Assembly: GCF_014652715.1 (NCBI RefSeq)
Contig: NZ_BMZI01000004.1
Span: 408,327 to 472,326 of the forward strand
Reading direction: 5' to 3'
Source of the DNA: Salinicola rhizosphaerae
Lineage (GTDB): Bacteria > Pseudomonadota > Gammaproteobacteria > Pseudomonadales > Halomonadaceae
DNA: 64,000 nt
Position 1 is the first letter of the stretch, and each line of letters opens with the position of its first letter. Below the pieces are notes generated by a model, which saw only the letters and a program-made list of their open reading frames with translations, was not told where the DNA came from and did not search any database. Position numbers and translations under genes: made by a program. Below, piece after piece: positions 17,243 to 26,330 of this stretch.

Positions 17243-18358
17243 TCAGGGCCTCGGCTGCTGTTGGGTGATGCAGTGAATATTGCCGCCGCCGAGTAGAATC
17301 TCGCGCGCGGGGACGCCGATGATGCGTCTGCCGGGAAACAGCTCGGCCAGCTTGGCGCGAGCCTCGTCATCGTGGGCGGGGTCGAGCAGCGGCATGACCA
17401 CCGCGCGGTTGCCGATGTAGAAATTGACGTAAGAGGCGGCCATGCGGTCGCCGCCGCGGCGCGGCCGCGAGCTCGACAGCCGGTCGACGCCGCCCGCTTC
17501 CTCCTCCTGCAGATAGAGCGGACCCGGCTGCGGCAGCTTGTGCACCTTGAGCCGGCGGCCCCGGGCGTCGGTACTCGATTCCAGGATGTCCAGCGCTTGC
17601 TGAGAGATCGCCCGCTGCGGATCGTCGGGATCATCGCTCCAGGTCAGCGCCACTTCACCCGGCGCGACGAAGCAGCAGAGGTTATCGACGTGGCCATCGG
17701 TCTCGTCCTGGTAGCAGCCGCTCGGCAGCCAGATCACCTTCTCGATCCCCAGATAGTCGGCCAACAGCCGCTCCTGAGTATCGCGCGTCAGCTCCGGGTT
17801 GCGATTCGGGTTGAGCAGGCACTCCTCGGTCGTGATCAGCGTCCCTTCGCCGTCGACGTGAATCGCGCCGCCCTCGAGCACCAGCGGCGCCGAAAAGCAC
17901 GGCACGCCGAGCATTTCGGCGATCTTGCGGCGGATGCGGCGATCCTTGTCCCACGGAAAGTAGAGTCCGCCCTTGAGGCCGCCCCAGGCATTGAAGTCCC
18001 AGTCGACCACCGCGAGTCGTCTTTCCGGATGGATGACGAAGGTGGGGCCGACGTCGCGCATCCAGGCATCATTGCTGGAGAGCTCGACCACGCGCACCTG
18101 CGTCGGGAGATGGTGCCTGGCGTTCTCGTACTGTTCGTCGTTGACGCCGACGAAGACGGTTTCGCTCTCGGATATCGCCGTCGCGACCTCGACGAATGCG
18201 CGCTGTGCCGGCTTGGCGCCTAGCCGCCAGTTGTCGGGCCGCTGCGGCCACAGCATCCAGCAGGCGTCGTGCACGGCGAATTCCGCGGGCATACGATAGC
18301 CCAGTTGCGCCGGCGTGGTGGAAAGAGAAGAGGAGTTCGGCACAAAGACGTCGCTCAT
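17243..18358 (-). CDS. aguA: agmatine deiminase
   Basis: Hydrolyses agmatine to N-carbamoylputrescine and ammonia, part of putrescine synthesis and arginine/agmatine use. The 371-residue protein belongs to the guanidino-group modifying (pentein) family. Visible motifs are NDAWMRDVGPTFV, DWDFNAWGG, LEGGAIHVDGEGTLITTEECLLNPNRNP, the DGHVDN histidine and the C-terminal LLGGGNIHCITQQQP with the catalytic cysteine. No agmatine transporter or carbamoylputrescine amidase is adjacent. It converges with the third DctP gene. Confidence 0.93.
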   Translation of the reverse strand: MSDVFVPNSSSLSTTPAQLGYRMPAEFAVHDACWMLWPQRPDNWRLGAKPAQRAFVEVATAISESETVFVGVNDEQYENARHHLPTQVRVVELSSNDAWMRDVGPTFVIHPERRLAVVDWDFNAWGGLKGGLYFPWDKDRRIRRKIAEMLGVPCFSAPLVLEGGAIHVDGEGTLITTEECLLNPNRNPELTRDTQERLLADYLGIEKVIWLPSGCYQDETDGHVDNLCCFVAPGEVALTWSDDPDDPQRAISQQALDILESSTDARGRRLKVHKLPQPGPLYLQEEEAGGVDRLSSSRPRRGGDRMAASYVNFYIGNRAVVMPLLDPAHDDEARAKLAELFPGRRIIGVPAREILLGGGNIHCITQQQPRP

Positions 18359-18407
18359 GACAAATGCCCGCAGGGAAACTAAGGTTTTCGGTAAATAGGT
18401 TTTCGAT

Positions 18408-18452
18408 ACATCGATTTTTCGTACATCGATTTTCTTTACATCGATCGACGAT
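18408..18452. repeat. three tandem 15-bp repeats upstream of aguA
   Basis: ACATCGATTTTTCGT, ACATCGATTTTCTTT and ACATCGATCGACGAT follow one another at a 15-bp period, 50-94 bp upstream of the aguA start and on the promoter side of the divergent PEBP gene. The invariant core is ACATCGAT. It could be a direct-repeat operator or simple slippage. Confidence 0.75.
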
Positions 18453-18571
18453 ACGTTCTGACGGCGACTGTAGCACCGGACCTTCGCTTGCGCAGCGAGT
18501 CCTCGACATCGAAACGTCTGTCAGACATCGTCACGTTCACCACTCGGCACGTTCATAAGGAGGAGAGCGTC

Positions 18572-19195
18572 ATGCGTTTTACCGTCAAGGGTATCGAGGA
18601 CAACCGACCGATTCCGGCCCAGTTCGCGTTTGCCGTTCCCGACCCCGATCAGCACATGCGGTTGAGTGATAATCGCAATCCGGAGCTGCGCTGGCTGGAT
18701 GCGCCGACAGGTACGCAGAGTTTCGTGGTGCTGGTCACCGACCCGGACGTGCCGGGCGTAGCCGATGACGTCAACCAGGAGGGCAAGACGCTGCCCGCCG
18801 ACCTGCCGCGAGTCGACTTCTATCACTGGGTGCTGGTCGACATTCCCGCCGATGTTGCGCTGATCGAAGAGGGCGAGATGGCCGATGGCGTCGTGCCCAA
18901 AGGCAAGCCGCACGGGCAGACTGCTAAGGGCATCGCCGGTATCAACGGCTATACCGGATTTCTCGCCGGCGATCCCGACATGGCCGGGGTTTACGGCGGC
19001 TACGACGGTCCCTGCCCGCCGTGGAACGACGAGATCGTCCATCGCTATACCTTCAGTCTTCATGCGTTGGATATTCCTACCCTGGGGCTCGCGGGCGAAT
19101 TCACTGGCGAGCAGGTGCGCGAGGCGATGGCTGGCCACGTCCTCGCGGAGGCGAGCGTCACCGGGACCTACACACTCAACCCGAAGGTACGCTGA
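18572..19195 (+). CDS. YbhB/YbcL family PEBP (Raf kinase inhibitor-like) protein
   Basis: A 207-residue phosphatidylethanolamine-binding-protein-fold domain. Motifs include RNPELRWLDAPTGTQSFVVLVTDPDVP, the FYHWVLVDIP histidine and the GYDGPCPPWNDEIVHRY segment of the anion pocket. Bacterial members have no settled function. The ATG at 18572 follows AAGGAGGAGAG; earlier in-frame codons lack such a site. It is divergent from aguA and followed by the DUF3253 gene after 30 bp. Confidence 0.88.
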   Translation: MRFTVKGIEDNRPIPAQFAFAVPDPDQHMRLSDNRNPELRWLDAPTGTQSFVVLVTDPDVPGVADDVNQEGKTLPADLPRVDFYHWVLVDIPADVALIEEGEMADGVVPKGKPHGQTAKGIAGINGYTGFLAGDPDMAGVYGGYDGPCPPWNDEIVHRYTFSLHALDIPTLGLAGEFTGEQVREAMAGHVLAEASVTGTYTLNPKVR

Positions 19196-19225
19196 CGCGT
19201 ATCGCCGCGTTTTGGACAGTCCAGG

Positions 19226-19516
19226 ATGGAAGCGACGTTCTCGGCACAGCGACTGCACCGGGAGATGCTGGCGCTGGCCAGCGAGCGAGGGCATGGCAAG
19301 ACGTTCTGTCCCTCCGAGCTCGCCAGGCGCCTCGGCCCGCCCGACGATTGGCGAGCGCTGATGCCGCAGATTCGCCAGGCGGCCCGTGAGCTGGTCGATG
19401 AAGGCCGGTTGGCGGCGACACAGCGCGGCCAGACGCTGGATGTCGACGAGACTTGGCGGGGCGCGATACGACTGGGGTTGCCGCCGGGCGGTGAGAACAG
19501 CGGGCAGACCCGGTGA
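19226..19516 (+). CDS. DUF3253 family protein (predicted winged-helix)
   Basis: A 96-residue protein matching the DUF3253 family: helical N-terminus, then CPSELARRLGPPDDWRALMPQIRQAARELVDEG and a short beta wing (RLAATQRGQTLD), an arrangement typical of a small winged helix. DNA binding is plausible but unproven for the family. Its stop overlaps the start of the aspartic protease gene by four bases (GTGA), so the two are translationally coupled. Confidence 0.8.
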   Translation: MEATFSAQRLHREMLALASERGHGKTFCPSELARRLGPPDDWRALMPQIRQAARELVDEGRLAATQRGQTLDVDETWRGAIRLGLPPGGENSGQTR

Positions 19517-20031
19517 GCGAGCGAAAGGCAGGGCGGCGTGCAGGCATCGGCATGCTGGTGCTGTGCTGGATCGTGCTCCTGGCGCTGGCGATGTTCTGGT
19601 TCCGCGATCTCGAGCAGCACCGACAGAACCCTAACGCCGATCTTGCCAGCCTCACCGTCGACCACCAGCCGGTCCAGCTGAAGCGCAACGCCTATGGCCA
19701 CTTCGTGGCCCCTGGCGACATCGACGGTCACGCCGTGACGTTTCTCGTCGATACCGGCGCAACCTACGTCTCTCTGTCGCGAAATCTGGCCGATGCCTTG
19801 AAGCTAGAGCCCGGCCCCGAGGTGACCTTTACCACTGCCAATGGGCGTGTCAGCGGCCATCTGACGACGCTCGATAGCGTGACGCTGGGTGGCTTGCGGT
19901 CCCGGCATGTGCCCGGGTCGATTCACGACGGATTCGACGACGACACCGTGCTGCTGGGGATGAGCTTTCTGGGGCGCTACGACATTCGCATTCGCGGCGA
20001 CGAGATGGTCGTTGCACCTGCTACGCGCTGA
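19513..20031 (+). CDS. membrane-anchored retropepsin-like aspartic protease (TIGR02281 type)
   Basis: A 172-residue protein starting at GTG 19513. One N-terminal transmembrane helix (GMLVLCWIVLLALAMFWF) is followed by a clan-AA aspartic protease domain with the single catalytic triad VDTGATYVSL and the flap/second motif VLLGMSFLGRYDIRI, typical of bacterial proteins that act as homodimers. The domain should face the periplasm. No substrate is known. It is coupled to the upstream DUF3253 gene. Confidence 0.85.
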   Translation: MSERKAGRRAGIGMLVLCWIVLLALAMFWFRDLEQHRQNPNADLASLTVDHQPVQLKRNAYGHFVAPGDIDGHAVTFLVDTGATYVSLSRNLADALKLEPGPEVTFTTANGRVSGHLTTLDSVTLGGLRSRHVPGSIHDGFDDDTVLLGMSFLGRYDIRIRGDEMVVAPATR

Positions 20032-20126
20032 CGATTTGCGCGGTAGATGCGGAATTGTCGGTTATGCTTCGCGCTGGCGGGCGCATTCGGGGCGCTCGGT
20101 GCGAATAAAGCCAGGGAGGAATATCG

Positions 20127-20660
20127 ATGATGGCCAGGATGCGCCAGGGGGCGATGGCGGCAGTGATGATGGGGCTTGCGGGCTGCGGGAGCCTGTCGAC
20201 CGGCTCCTTTTCGATGCCGGAGATATTCGATAGCTCGCCCAGCGACGAAAACGTGGTCAAGCGCCAGATAGCGTTTCCCGCCGAGGAGTACGCCCGGCTC
20301 GACAAGCACGGCACCTCTGCCGTTCAGGGGCGACTGACCTATACCACCGATGCCGGTCAGACGCTGATCGGCGCCGATGAGACCGTCTCCGTCGCGCCGG
20401 CAACGCGCTATGCGGCCGAAGCCGCCGATGTCGCGCTCTCCGGACGCAAGATCGAACCTGCCGACCCGCGGGCTCGTGAATACACCCACTACGCCACCAC
20501 CGACGACAGCGGCTACTTCGTCGTTCGCGGTATTCCGTCGGGCGTTTTCTATGTCGCCGGCAGCGTGCTGATGCCGGGCGGCAAGTCGCGTAGCCCGATC
20601 ATCATTCGTCAGGTCGAGCTCGGCGATGGACAGACGCGTGACGTCGATCTGAGCCGGTGA
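20127..20660 (+). CDS. lipoprotein with carboxypeptidase-regulatory-like beta-sandwich
   Basis: A 177-residue lipoprotein: signal peptide MMARMRQGAMAAVMMGLAGCG with lipobox GLAGC, then a single domain with TDDSGYFVVRGIPSGVFYVAG, characteristic of CarboxypepD_reg-like or transthyretin-like beta sandwiches. The function is unknown. GGGAGGA precedes the ATG. A GST gene follows after 28 bp but belongs to a different functional class. Confidence 0.7.
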   Translation: MMARMRQGAMAAVMMGLAGCGSLSTGSFSMPEIFDSSPSDENVVKRQIAFPAEEYARLDKHGTSAVQGRLTYTTDAGQTLIGADETVSVAPATRYAAEAADVALSGRKIEPADPRAREYTHYATTDDSGYFVVRGIPSGVFYVAGSVLMPGGKSRSPIIIRQVELGDGQTRDVDLSR

Positions 20661-20688
20661 TGGGGATAGGGATAGGGAGTAGAGGCTA

Positions 20689-21336
20689 ATGCTGACTATT
20701 TGGGGCCGCCGCAATTCCTATAACGTCCAGAAGGTTCTATGGCTGGCTGACGAGCTGAACATTGATTATCGGCACCGGCTGGCCGGGGGTGAAACCGGTG
20801 GGCTGGACGCCGAATCCTTTCTGTCCATGAATCCCAACGGCCGAATACCTGTGCTCGAGGACGGCGATCTCGTTGTGTGGGAAACCGATGCGATTCTCCG
20901 TTATCTTTCGTCGGCTTACGCCAGCAGGGCGTTCTCGCCGCGATCGGCCGCCGCGCAATCCCATATCGACCGTTGGATGGCCTGGGCGTCGACGAGTCTG
21001 GAACCGGCATTCTTTACTGGGGTGTTCTGGGGTTTCTATCGCACTCCGGTCGAACGGCATGACGCCGAAGCGATCACACGAGCTTTGGAAAAATGTGCCC
21101 GACTCTACTCGATACTCGATGCTCAACTTTCAAAAGCCCCTTACCTCAGTGGTGAAGCGCTGGGTTTGGCGGATATTCCTGCCGGTACCACGCTGTATCG
21201 TTATTTCGAACTCGATATCCCTCGGCCGTCGTTACCCAATGTCGAAGCATGGTATGAGCGGCTCATGGATCGTCCGGCCTACCGGTGCAACGTCATGCGT
21301 CCTTTCGAAGAGTTATACGGCCGATTGGCGTACTGA
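20689..21336 (+). CDS. glutathione S-transferase family protein
   Basis: A 215-residue protein with an N-terminal thioredoxin-like domain (WGRRNSYNVQKVLWLADELN, then PNGRIPVLEDGDLVVWETDAILRYL, the cis-proline and SNAIL-type Glu-Thr pair that binds glutathione) and a helical C-terminal domain. The start residue region GRRNSYNVQK is typical of bacterial theta-like GSTs. The substrate cannot be inferred from the neighbours. Confidence 0.88.
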   Translation: MLTIWGRRNSYNVQKVLWLADELNIDYRHRLAGGETGGLDAESFLSMNPNGRIPVLEDGDLVVWETDAILRYLSSAYASRAFSPRSAAAQSHIDRWMAWASTSLEPAFFTGVFWGFYRTPVERHDAEAITRALEKCARLYSILDAQLSKAPYLSGEALGLADIPAGTTLYRYFELDIPRPSLPNVEAWYERLMDRPAYRCNVMRPFEELYGRLAY

Positions 21337-21655
21337 ACCATCCCCGTCGAGTACGAGATAGTTCTAGAAGAGAATGGTGCTGGATGGGAAATTGGGTCGC
21401 TAACCGGCGAATTATCCCGCCATTTCGTCCGACAATGCGCTTCGTGATCCTGTTACAGGATTACAAAGGGAACAATTCGGGTATGATGCGGGTCTATCCG
21501 CTACGTTTAGCAGTCTAGCGTAGCGTCAGGTATCGTTTCTTGAGGGTTTCGTGAAACGGCTGGTTGGGCGGGGTTGTTCGGCCGGTCACGCGAAAGACGA
21601 TGCCTCATAATAAATGAATCGGTGGTATGCAGGGTTTCGAGGCCAACTCATAGGG

Positions 21656-22375
21656 ATGGAAGACAGCTTGGACAGCACTGCACATCAAGATCGCGTACTG
21701 ATCATCGAAGACGACGAGCGTCTTGCCCATTTGACGCGAGAGTATCTGGAAGCCAACGGTTTTCAGGTCGGGCTCGAGCACGATGGCGCCCATGGGGTGG
21801 AGCGGATCGTCGAAGAGCAGCCGGATATGGTGATTCTCGACCTGATGCTGCCCGGCGAGGACGGCCTGTCGATCTGCCGCCGTGCCCGACCGCATTACGC
21901 CGGCCCCATTCTGATGCTGACCGCTCGTACCGACGACATGGATCAGGTTCTGGGTCTGGAAATGGGCGCCGACGACTACGTGCCCAAACCGGTACAGCCG
22001 CGAGTGTTGCTGGCGCGAATGCGCGCGCTGATGCGTCGGGCCGATAGTCTGGTGTCATCGAGCGGCGCCACGCGGCTGACGTTCGATAATCTGGTCATCG
22101 ACAGCGCGACGCGCGAGGCGTGGCTGGAAGAGGAGCGGATCGACCTCACCAGCGCCGAGTTCGACCTGCTGTGGCTGCTGGCGGACAACGCCGGCCGCGT
22201 GTTGACCCGCGAAGAGATTTTCTCGCAGCTGCGCGGGATCAAGTATGACGGCCAGGATCGGTCCATCGACGTGCGCGTCTCGCGAATCCGGCCGAAGATC
22301 GGCGATGATCCCAATCATCCTCACCGTATCAAGACCGTGCGCAGCAAAGGTTACCTGTTCGTGAGGGATAGCTGA
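21656..22375 (+). CDS. rstA: OmpR-family response regulator, RstA-like
   Basis: A 239-residue regulator: receiver domain with the acidic pair IIEDDERL, phospho-acceptor Asp in MVILDLMLPGEDG, LTART and the conserved Lys in YVPKPVQP, followed by an OmpR-type winged helix (LTSAEFDLLWLLADNAGRVLTREEI, RSIDVRVSRIRPKI, VRSKGYLF). The ATG at 21656 is chosen because the receiver begins soon after; an in-frame ATG at 21614 would add 14 residues. It is 74 bp upstream of the sensor kinase. The similarity of both partners is to RstA/RstB. Confidence 0.85.
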   Translation: MEDSLDSTAHQDRVLIIEDDERLAHLTREYLEANGFQVGLEHDGAHGVERIVEEQPDMVILDLMLPGEDGLSICRRARPHYAGPILMLTARTDDMDQVLGLEMGADDYVPKPVQPRVLLARMRALMRRADSLVSSSGATRLTFDNLVIDSATREAWLEEERIDLTSAEFDLLWLLADNAGRVLTREEIFSQLRGIKYDGQDRSIDVRVSRIRPKIGDDPNHPHRIKTVRSKGYLFVRDS

Positions 22376-22449
22376 GCCGGGGCGGTCGACGGCCGCCCCC
22401 GCCATTCGCGAAAGCCATTTCCGAAACGCACTCCCCGCGCGAGATCCCC

Positions 22450-24084
22450 ATGCGCCGTTCTTTGACCGACAGCACTTTTCTGCGCTTCTACGCGTCGCTG
22501 CTGGCGGCGCTAATCATCACTTTCGGTCTGGCGCTGTTCGGCTTTTTGATGGTCGACAAGGTGCGCCAGGAGCACTATCGCGAGAACCTGGTCAGCGGCC
22601 CGCTGGCGCTGCTGGCTGACCTCGTCTCGCGGCAGCCGCTGGAAAACCGCAACGACTGGCTGGCCTCGATGGCCTCGACACTCGGGATGCCGCTGGGCCT
22701 CTTCGAACTCGACGATCTATCGCTCAACTACTTCGAGCGTGCGCGGCTGCGCGGCGAGCGGCCGGTGATCGAGTCGACGGAGGATGGCTGGCGCTCGCTC
22801 TATCAGCTGCCCCACTCGGACTGGGTGCTGGCGGCCCGCATCAACAGTCTCAACGAGATGCAGCTGCGCGGTATCACGGAGGTGATGCGAACCTGGCTGA
22901 GCGGCGAGTCCGAGCAGGTGCAGACCAAGCGTCTCGATCGCATAGAGCATCAGTTCGATATCCCCGTCGGGCTTTACACCACGCCGCCGACGGATGTCGA
23001 CCCGATCCAGGCGACGCGCCTCGACGCCGGCGAAGTCGTGGTGCGTCTCGACACCGGCCTCAGCTCGCTCTACATCCACGCTCGCGTCGGTCCGGACCGC
23101 TGGCTGCGAATCGGTCCGCTACCCAGCTTCGAGGCGATGCCGCTGTCGCTGGCCCTGGCGCTGCTGATCATGGTGTTGATCACGCTGGCCGGGGCGATCT
23201 ATCTGATCGTGTGGAGCGTCGAAGGGCGTGTCGGCCGGCTGGAGCGGGCAGCCACCCGAATTGCGGCGGGGCACCTCAACTCGCGGGTGCGCGTCGACAG
23301 CAGCGACTTTCTCGGGCGTCTGGGCATGGCGCTCAACGGCATGGCTGCGCAGGTGCAGTCGCTGTTGCGTAGCCAGCAGGAGATGATTCGTGCGGTCTCT
23401 CACGAACTGCGCACGCCGGTCGCGCGAATCCGGTTTGCCGTGCAGATGCTCGAGGATTTGAGCAAGGAGGATATCGCGCGTCGGCAGCTGGAGGGCATCG
23501 ACGAGGATATCGCCGAGCTCGATCGTCTGATCGACGAGATTCTCACCTACGCCAAACTCGACAGCGAAAATGCCCAGGGCGTGAGCCTGAAAACCGAGAG
23601 TCTGGAGTGTCGTGCCGTCGCCTGGCGGGTGGTCGAGACCTTGAGCCCGCTACATCCGCATCTGGAGCTCAGCGTGACCGACGGTGCCGAACTCGAGGTC
23701 GAGGCCGAACCTCGCTATCTGCAGCGGGCCGTCCAGAACCTGGTCGCCAACGCCTGCCGTCATGCCGAGCAGCGCGTTACGGTCACCGTGCATCAGGAGC
23801 CTCGCGCGGTGCGAATCGATGTCGAGGACGACGGTCCTGGCGTTCCGGAAGCCGATCGCATCGCCATCTTCAAGCCGTTTGCCCGGCTGGATGATAGCCG
23901 AACGCGGCGCTCCGGCGGTTACGGCCTGGGGCTCTCGATCGTGCAGAAGATCATGGCGTGGCACGGCGGTAACGTCGTCGTCGACCGCAGCGAGACCCTC
24001 GGCGGCGCCCGATTCAGTCTGCTACTGCCGATCCAGGGACGCGAGGCGATTCACCCGCTCAACTTCGAGGAAGAGCCGGCTTGA
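22450..24084 (+). CDS. rstB: sensor histidine kinase, RstB-like
   Basis: A 544-residue membrane kinase. TM1 is about residues 14-35 and TM2 about 233-256, flanking a periplasmic sensor of about 200 residues that includes an RstB-like block (LGMPLGLFELDDLSLNYFERARLRGE). HAMP, HisKA with the phospho-histidine in RAVSHELRTPVARIRF, and HATPase with NLVANACRHAEQ, DDGPGVPEADR and GYGLGLSIVQKI follow. It signals to the preceding regulator. The sensor is larger than in E. coli RstB. Its last 26 bases overlap the convergent metR gene. Confidence 0.88.
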   Translation: MRRSLTDSTFLRFYASLLAALIITFGLALFGFLMVDKVRQEHYRENLVSGPLALLADLVSRQPLENRNDWLASMASTLGMPLGLFELDDLSLNYFERARLRGERPVIESTEDGWRSLYQLPHSDWVLAARINSLNEMQLRGITEVMRTWLSGESEQVQTKRLDRIEHQFDIPVGLYTTPPTDVDPIQATRLDAGEVVVRLDTGLSSLYIHARVGPDRWLRIGPLPSFEAMPLSLALALLIMVLITLAGAIYLIVWSVEGRVGRLERAATRIAAGHLNSRVRVDSSDFLGRLGMALNGMAAQVQSLLRSQQEMIRAVSHELRTPVARIRFAVQMLEDLSKEDIARRQLEGIDEDIAELDRLIDEILTYAKLDSENAQGVSLKTESLECRAVAWRVVETLSPLHPHLELSVTDGAELEVEAEPRYLQRAVQNLVANACRHAEQRVTVTVHQEPRAVRIDVEDDGPGVPEADRIAIFKPFARLDDSRTRRSGGYGLGLSIVQKIMAWHGGNVVVDRSETLGGARFSLLLPIQGREAIHPLNFEEEPA

Positions 24085-24985
24085 TGCCGCTGAGCACCGC
24101 GAAGGAGGTATCCCGAGCGGTGCGCACGAAATCCTCCATCCACGGCAGTGCACGATTGTCCTCCCGGATCGCGGCGTAGAGCGTGCTCCACACCCCCTCT
24201 CTGCCGAGCGGCAGTGCCTTGACGTAGTCTCGGTCCAGATACTCGGTCAGCGCCCAGTTGGGCAGCGCGCAGACGCCGCGACCGCTGGCGACCAGCTGCA
24301 TCATCATGACCGTGAGTTCGGCACTGCGAATCTCCTGCGGGCGAATGCCGACAGGATCGAGAAACTGGGTGAAGACATCGAGTCGGGACTGATCGACCGG
24401 ATAGACGATCAACGTCTCCGCGCTCAGATCGGCCGGCTCGACCCAGGGCCGGCCGGCCAGCGCGTGCTGGTTGGCGACGGCCAGGAGTCCCTCGTAACGA
24501 AACAGCGGCTCGTAGTGCACGCCGGGCAGCGGCTCCGGGTTGTCGGTAATGACCAGATCCAGCGCTTCGCGCGTCAGTCCCGGGAGCAGGTCGAAATTCT
24601 GCCCGCTGGGGATATCGATCTCGATCTCCGGCCAGTGATCGCGGAAATGATCGATCGTCGGCATCAGCCATTGAAAGCAGCTATGGCATTCGATCGCCAT
24701 ATTCAGACGACCGTGTTCGTGGCCGGCAAGCCTGGCCAGGTCGCGCTCGGCCAATCGAAGCTGAGGCAGCACCTGTTCGGCGAGCATCAACAGGCGCTCG
24801 CCGGCGCGAGTGAAACTGACCGGTTTCGTCTTGCGGGTGAACAGGGGCATGCCAAGTCGCGACTCCAGATCCTTGATCTGGTGCGAAAGCGCCGACTGCG
24901 TGAGATGAACGCGTTCCGCCGCCTCGACCAGCGAGCCGGTGTCACGCAGGGCAATCAGGGTACGAAGGTGGCGGAGTTCGAGCAT
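24059..24985 (-). CDS. metR: LysR-family regulator MetR
   Basis: A 308-residue LysR-type activator strongly resembling MetR, the homocysteine-responsive activator of metE/metH. The N-terminal HTH (LRHLRTLIALRDTGSLVEAAERVHLTQSALSHQIKDLE, quoted here as the HTH span, residues 4-41) and effector-domain stretches such as AIECHSCFQWLMPTIDHFR and YEPLFRYEGLLAV match the family. No metE or metH gene lies alongside, unlike in enterobacteria. It converges with, and slightly overlaps, the sensor kinase gene. Confidence 0.85.
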   Translation of the reverse strand: MLELRHLRTLIALRDTGSLVEAAERVHLTQSALSHQIKDLESRLGMPLFTRKTKPVSFTRAGERLLMLAEQVLPQLRLAERDLARLAGHEHGRLNMAIECHSCFQWLMPTIDHFRDHWPEIEIDIPSGQNFDLLPGLTREALDLVITDNPEPLPGVHYEPLFRYEGLLAVANQHALAGRPWVEPADLSAETLIVYPVDQSRLDVFTQFLDPVGIRPQEIRSAELTVMMMQLVASGRGVCALPNWALTEYLDRDYVKALPLGREGVWSTLYAAIREDNRALPWMEDFVRTARDTSFAVLSGIKPALPRS

Positions 24986-25404
24986 GCTGTGAATTTAGCT
25001 CACGTGGGAGATGGGACAAGTGTGTCGGGTTCAGGCTGAAGCCGCACAGAGTGAGACGATAATGAGGCGATAGTAAGGCAATAGACAGACTGGCGCCGGA
25101 CGATACGAGACACGCGCCAAGCGAACCTCACGACGTCATCTGCGCATTCTACCTGTTAACGCCGGAAGGCCCTACCCAGGCAGCGGGCGAAGCGCAATGC
25201 CGAGCCTGATTCACTCACCGTCGGCGGCTGGCTCGACCCCGCGCCATCCGGTCGTCCCGAACGGTGTGGTGAGCCGGCGGTCAACGGGGATGACGTGACG
25301 TGTTAGGCTTTGTGCCGCGCCGCGAACCGACCTCACGGCGCTTTCACGGGTTCATCCTTTGACCCTGTTGCCTTGACCCTGTCGCCAGCTCGGGAAGTTC
25401 TCAT
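24986..25404. other. 419-bp intergenic region between metR and the MliC-like lipoprotein gene
   Basis: This region separates the divergent metR and lipoprotein genes and so should hold both promoters. I see no convincing open frame, tRNA, large hairpin or repeat. The last 40 bases contain two loosely similar TTGACCCTGT-type stretches (CTTTGACCCTGTTGCC and CCTTGACCCTGTCGCC), a small imperfect direct repeat. Confidence 0.6.
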
Positions 25405-26214
25405 ATGCCTCAAGCCGCTCGCCTTAACGCCTTCGCTGCCCATGCCGTCTCTGCCGCCGTCAGTCGCGTTTGCCACCGTGGACTCCTCGTGCTCGGCATG
25501 GCGGCGGTCGGGGGCTGCGCGACCGGGCCGCACTCCGTCGAGGATGGCGAGGGCGTCGATGCGGCCTCGTCGATGTCGGTCGCTGCCGATGCGGTCCAGT
25601 CACCGCTGCTGCCGAGCGCCTTCTTTGCCGACGGCGGCGCACGCTTCACTGCCTGGCGCTGTACGCCGTCGCAGGATCTGGTCACCACCACGCCGGACAA
25701 GGAGCGACTGCGGCTGTGGACGGCGCTGGGCGAAACGGAGCTGCCGGCGGCGGTGGTCGGCAGTGGCGAGCGCTACGCGCTGGGCGGACTCTCGTTCTGG
25801 CGCAAGGGGCGCGACGCGCGCGTCGAGAGCGACAACGGGCAATTGGTCTGTACGATCGGCAGCGAGCGGGAAACCACGACGCGCGAAGCGCATCCACAGA
25901 GCATTTTCTACGCCAGCGGCAATGAACCGGGCTGGAACGTGTCGCTGGACCGCAGGACGACGACGTTGACGCTGGTTTCCGACTACGGCCAGGCGAGAGA
26001 CACCTTCGACTATCGCGTCGCCTCGGTGAAAAACGGCAGTCAGGCGCGCATGGTGCTGGTCAGTGACAGCGGCCGCCGTCCCTTGGAGATGGATCTACGT
26101 GCCGGGGCCTGCTTCGATGACATGAGCGGCCAGCCGTGGCCGGTGAAGGTGACGCTGCGCTACGGCAACAGTGAATGGCATGGGTGTGGCCAGGGGGTCG
26201 AGGCGAGTCGCTGA
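25405..26214 (+). CDS. lipoprotein with MliC-like and COG3650-like domains
   Basis: A 269-residue lipoprotein with a long basic signal region ending in the lipobox AVGGC. Residues about 65-145 match the MliC lysozyme-inhibitor fold (FTAWRCTPSQDLV, AAVVGSGERYALGGLSFWRKGRDARVES). Residues about 165-265 resemble the COG3650 family (FYASGNEPGWNVSLD, LVSDYG, CFDDMSGQPWPVKVTLRYG). If the first domain is functional it would inhibit c-type lysozyme at the cell surface. The second domain has no assigned role. The combination of the two in one secreted lipoprotein is known but poorly characterised. Confidence 0.75.
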   Translation: MPQAARLNAFAAHAVSAAVSRVCHRGLLVLGMAAVGGCATGPHSVEDGEGVDAASSMSVAADAVQSPLLPSAFFADGGARFTAWRCTPSQDLVTTTPDKERLRLWTALGETELPAAVVGSGERYALGGLSFWRKGRDARVESDNGQLVCTIGSERETTTREAHPQSIFYASGNEPGWNVSLDRRTTTLTLVSDYGQARDTFDYRVASVKNGSQARMVLVSDSGRRPLEMDLRAGACFDDMSGQPWPVKVTLRYGNSEWHGCGQGVEASR

Positions 26215-26330
26215 TTTCGATTATGAAATCGAACGATATATCCCATTTTTCGCGTTTTTCATTTGAAAAAGCGCAATGAATAATGCCTCCACATTCAACG
26301 CCCGCTGGGCGGCTCCACGGAGGCATTGTC

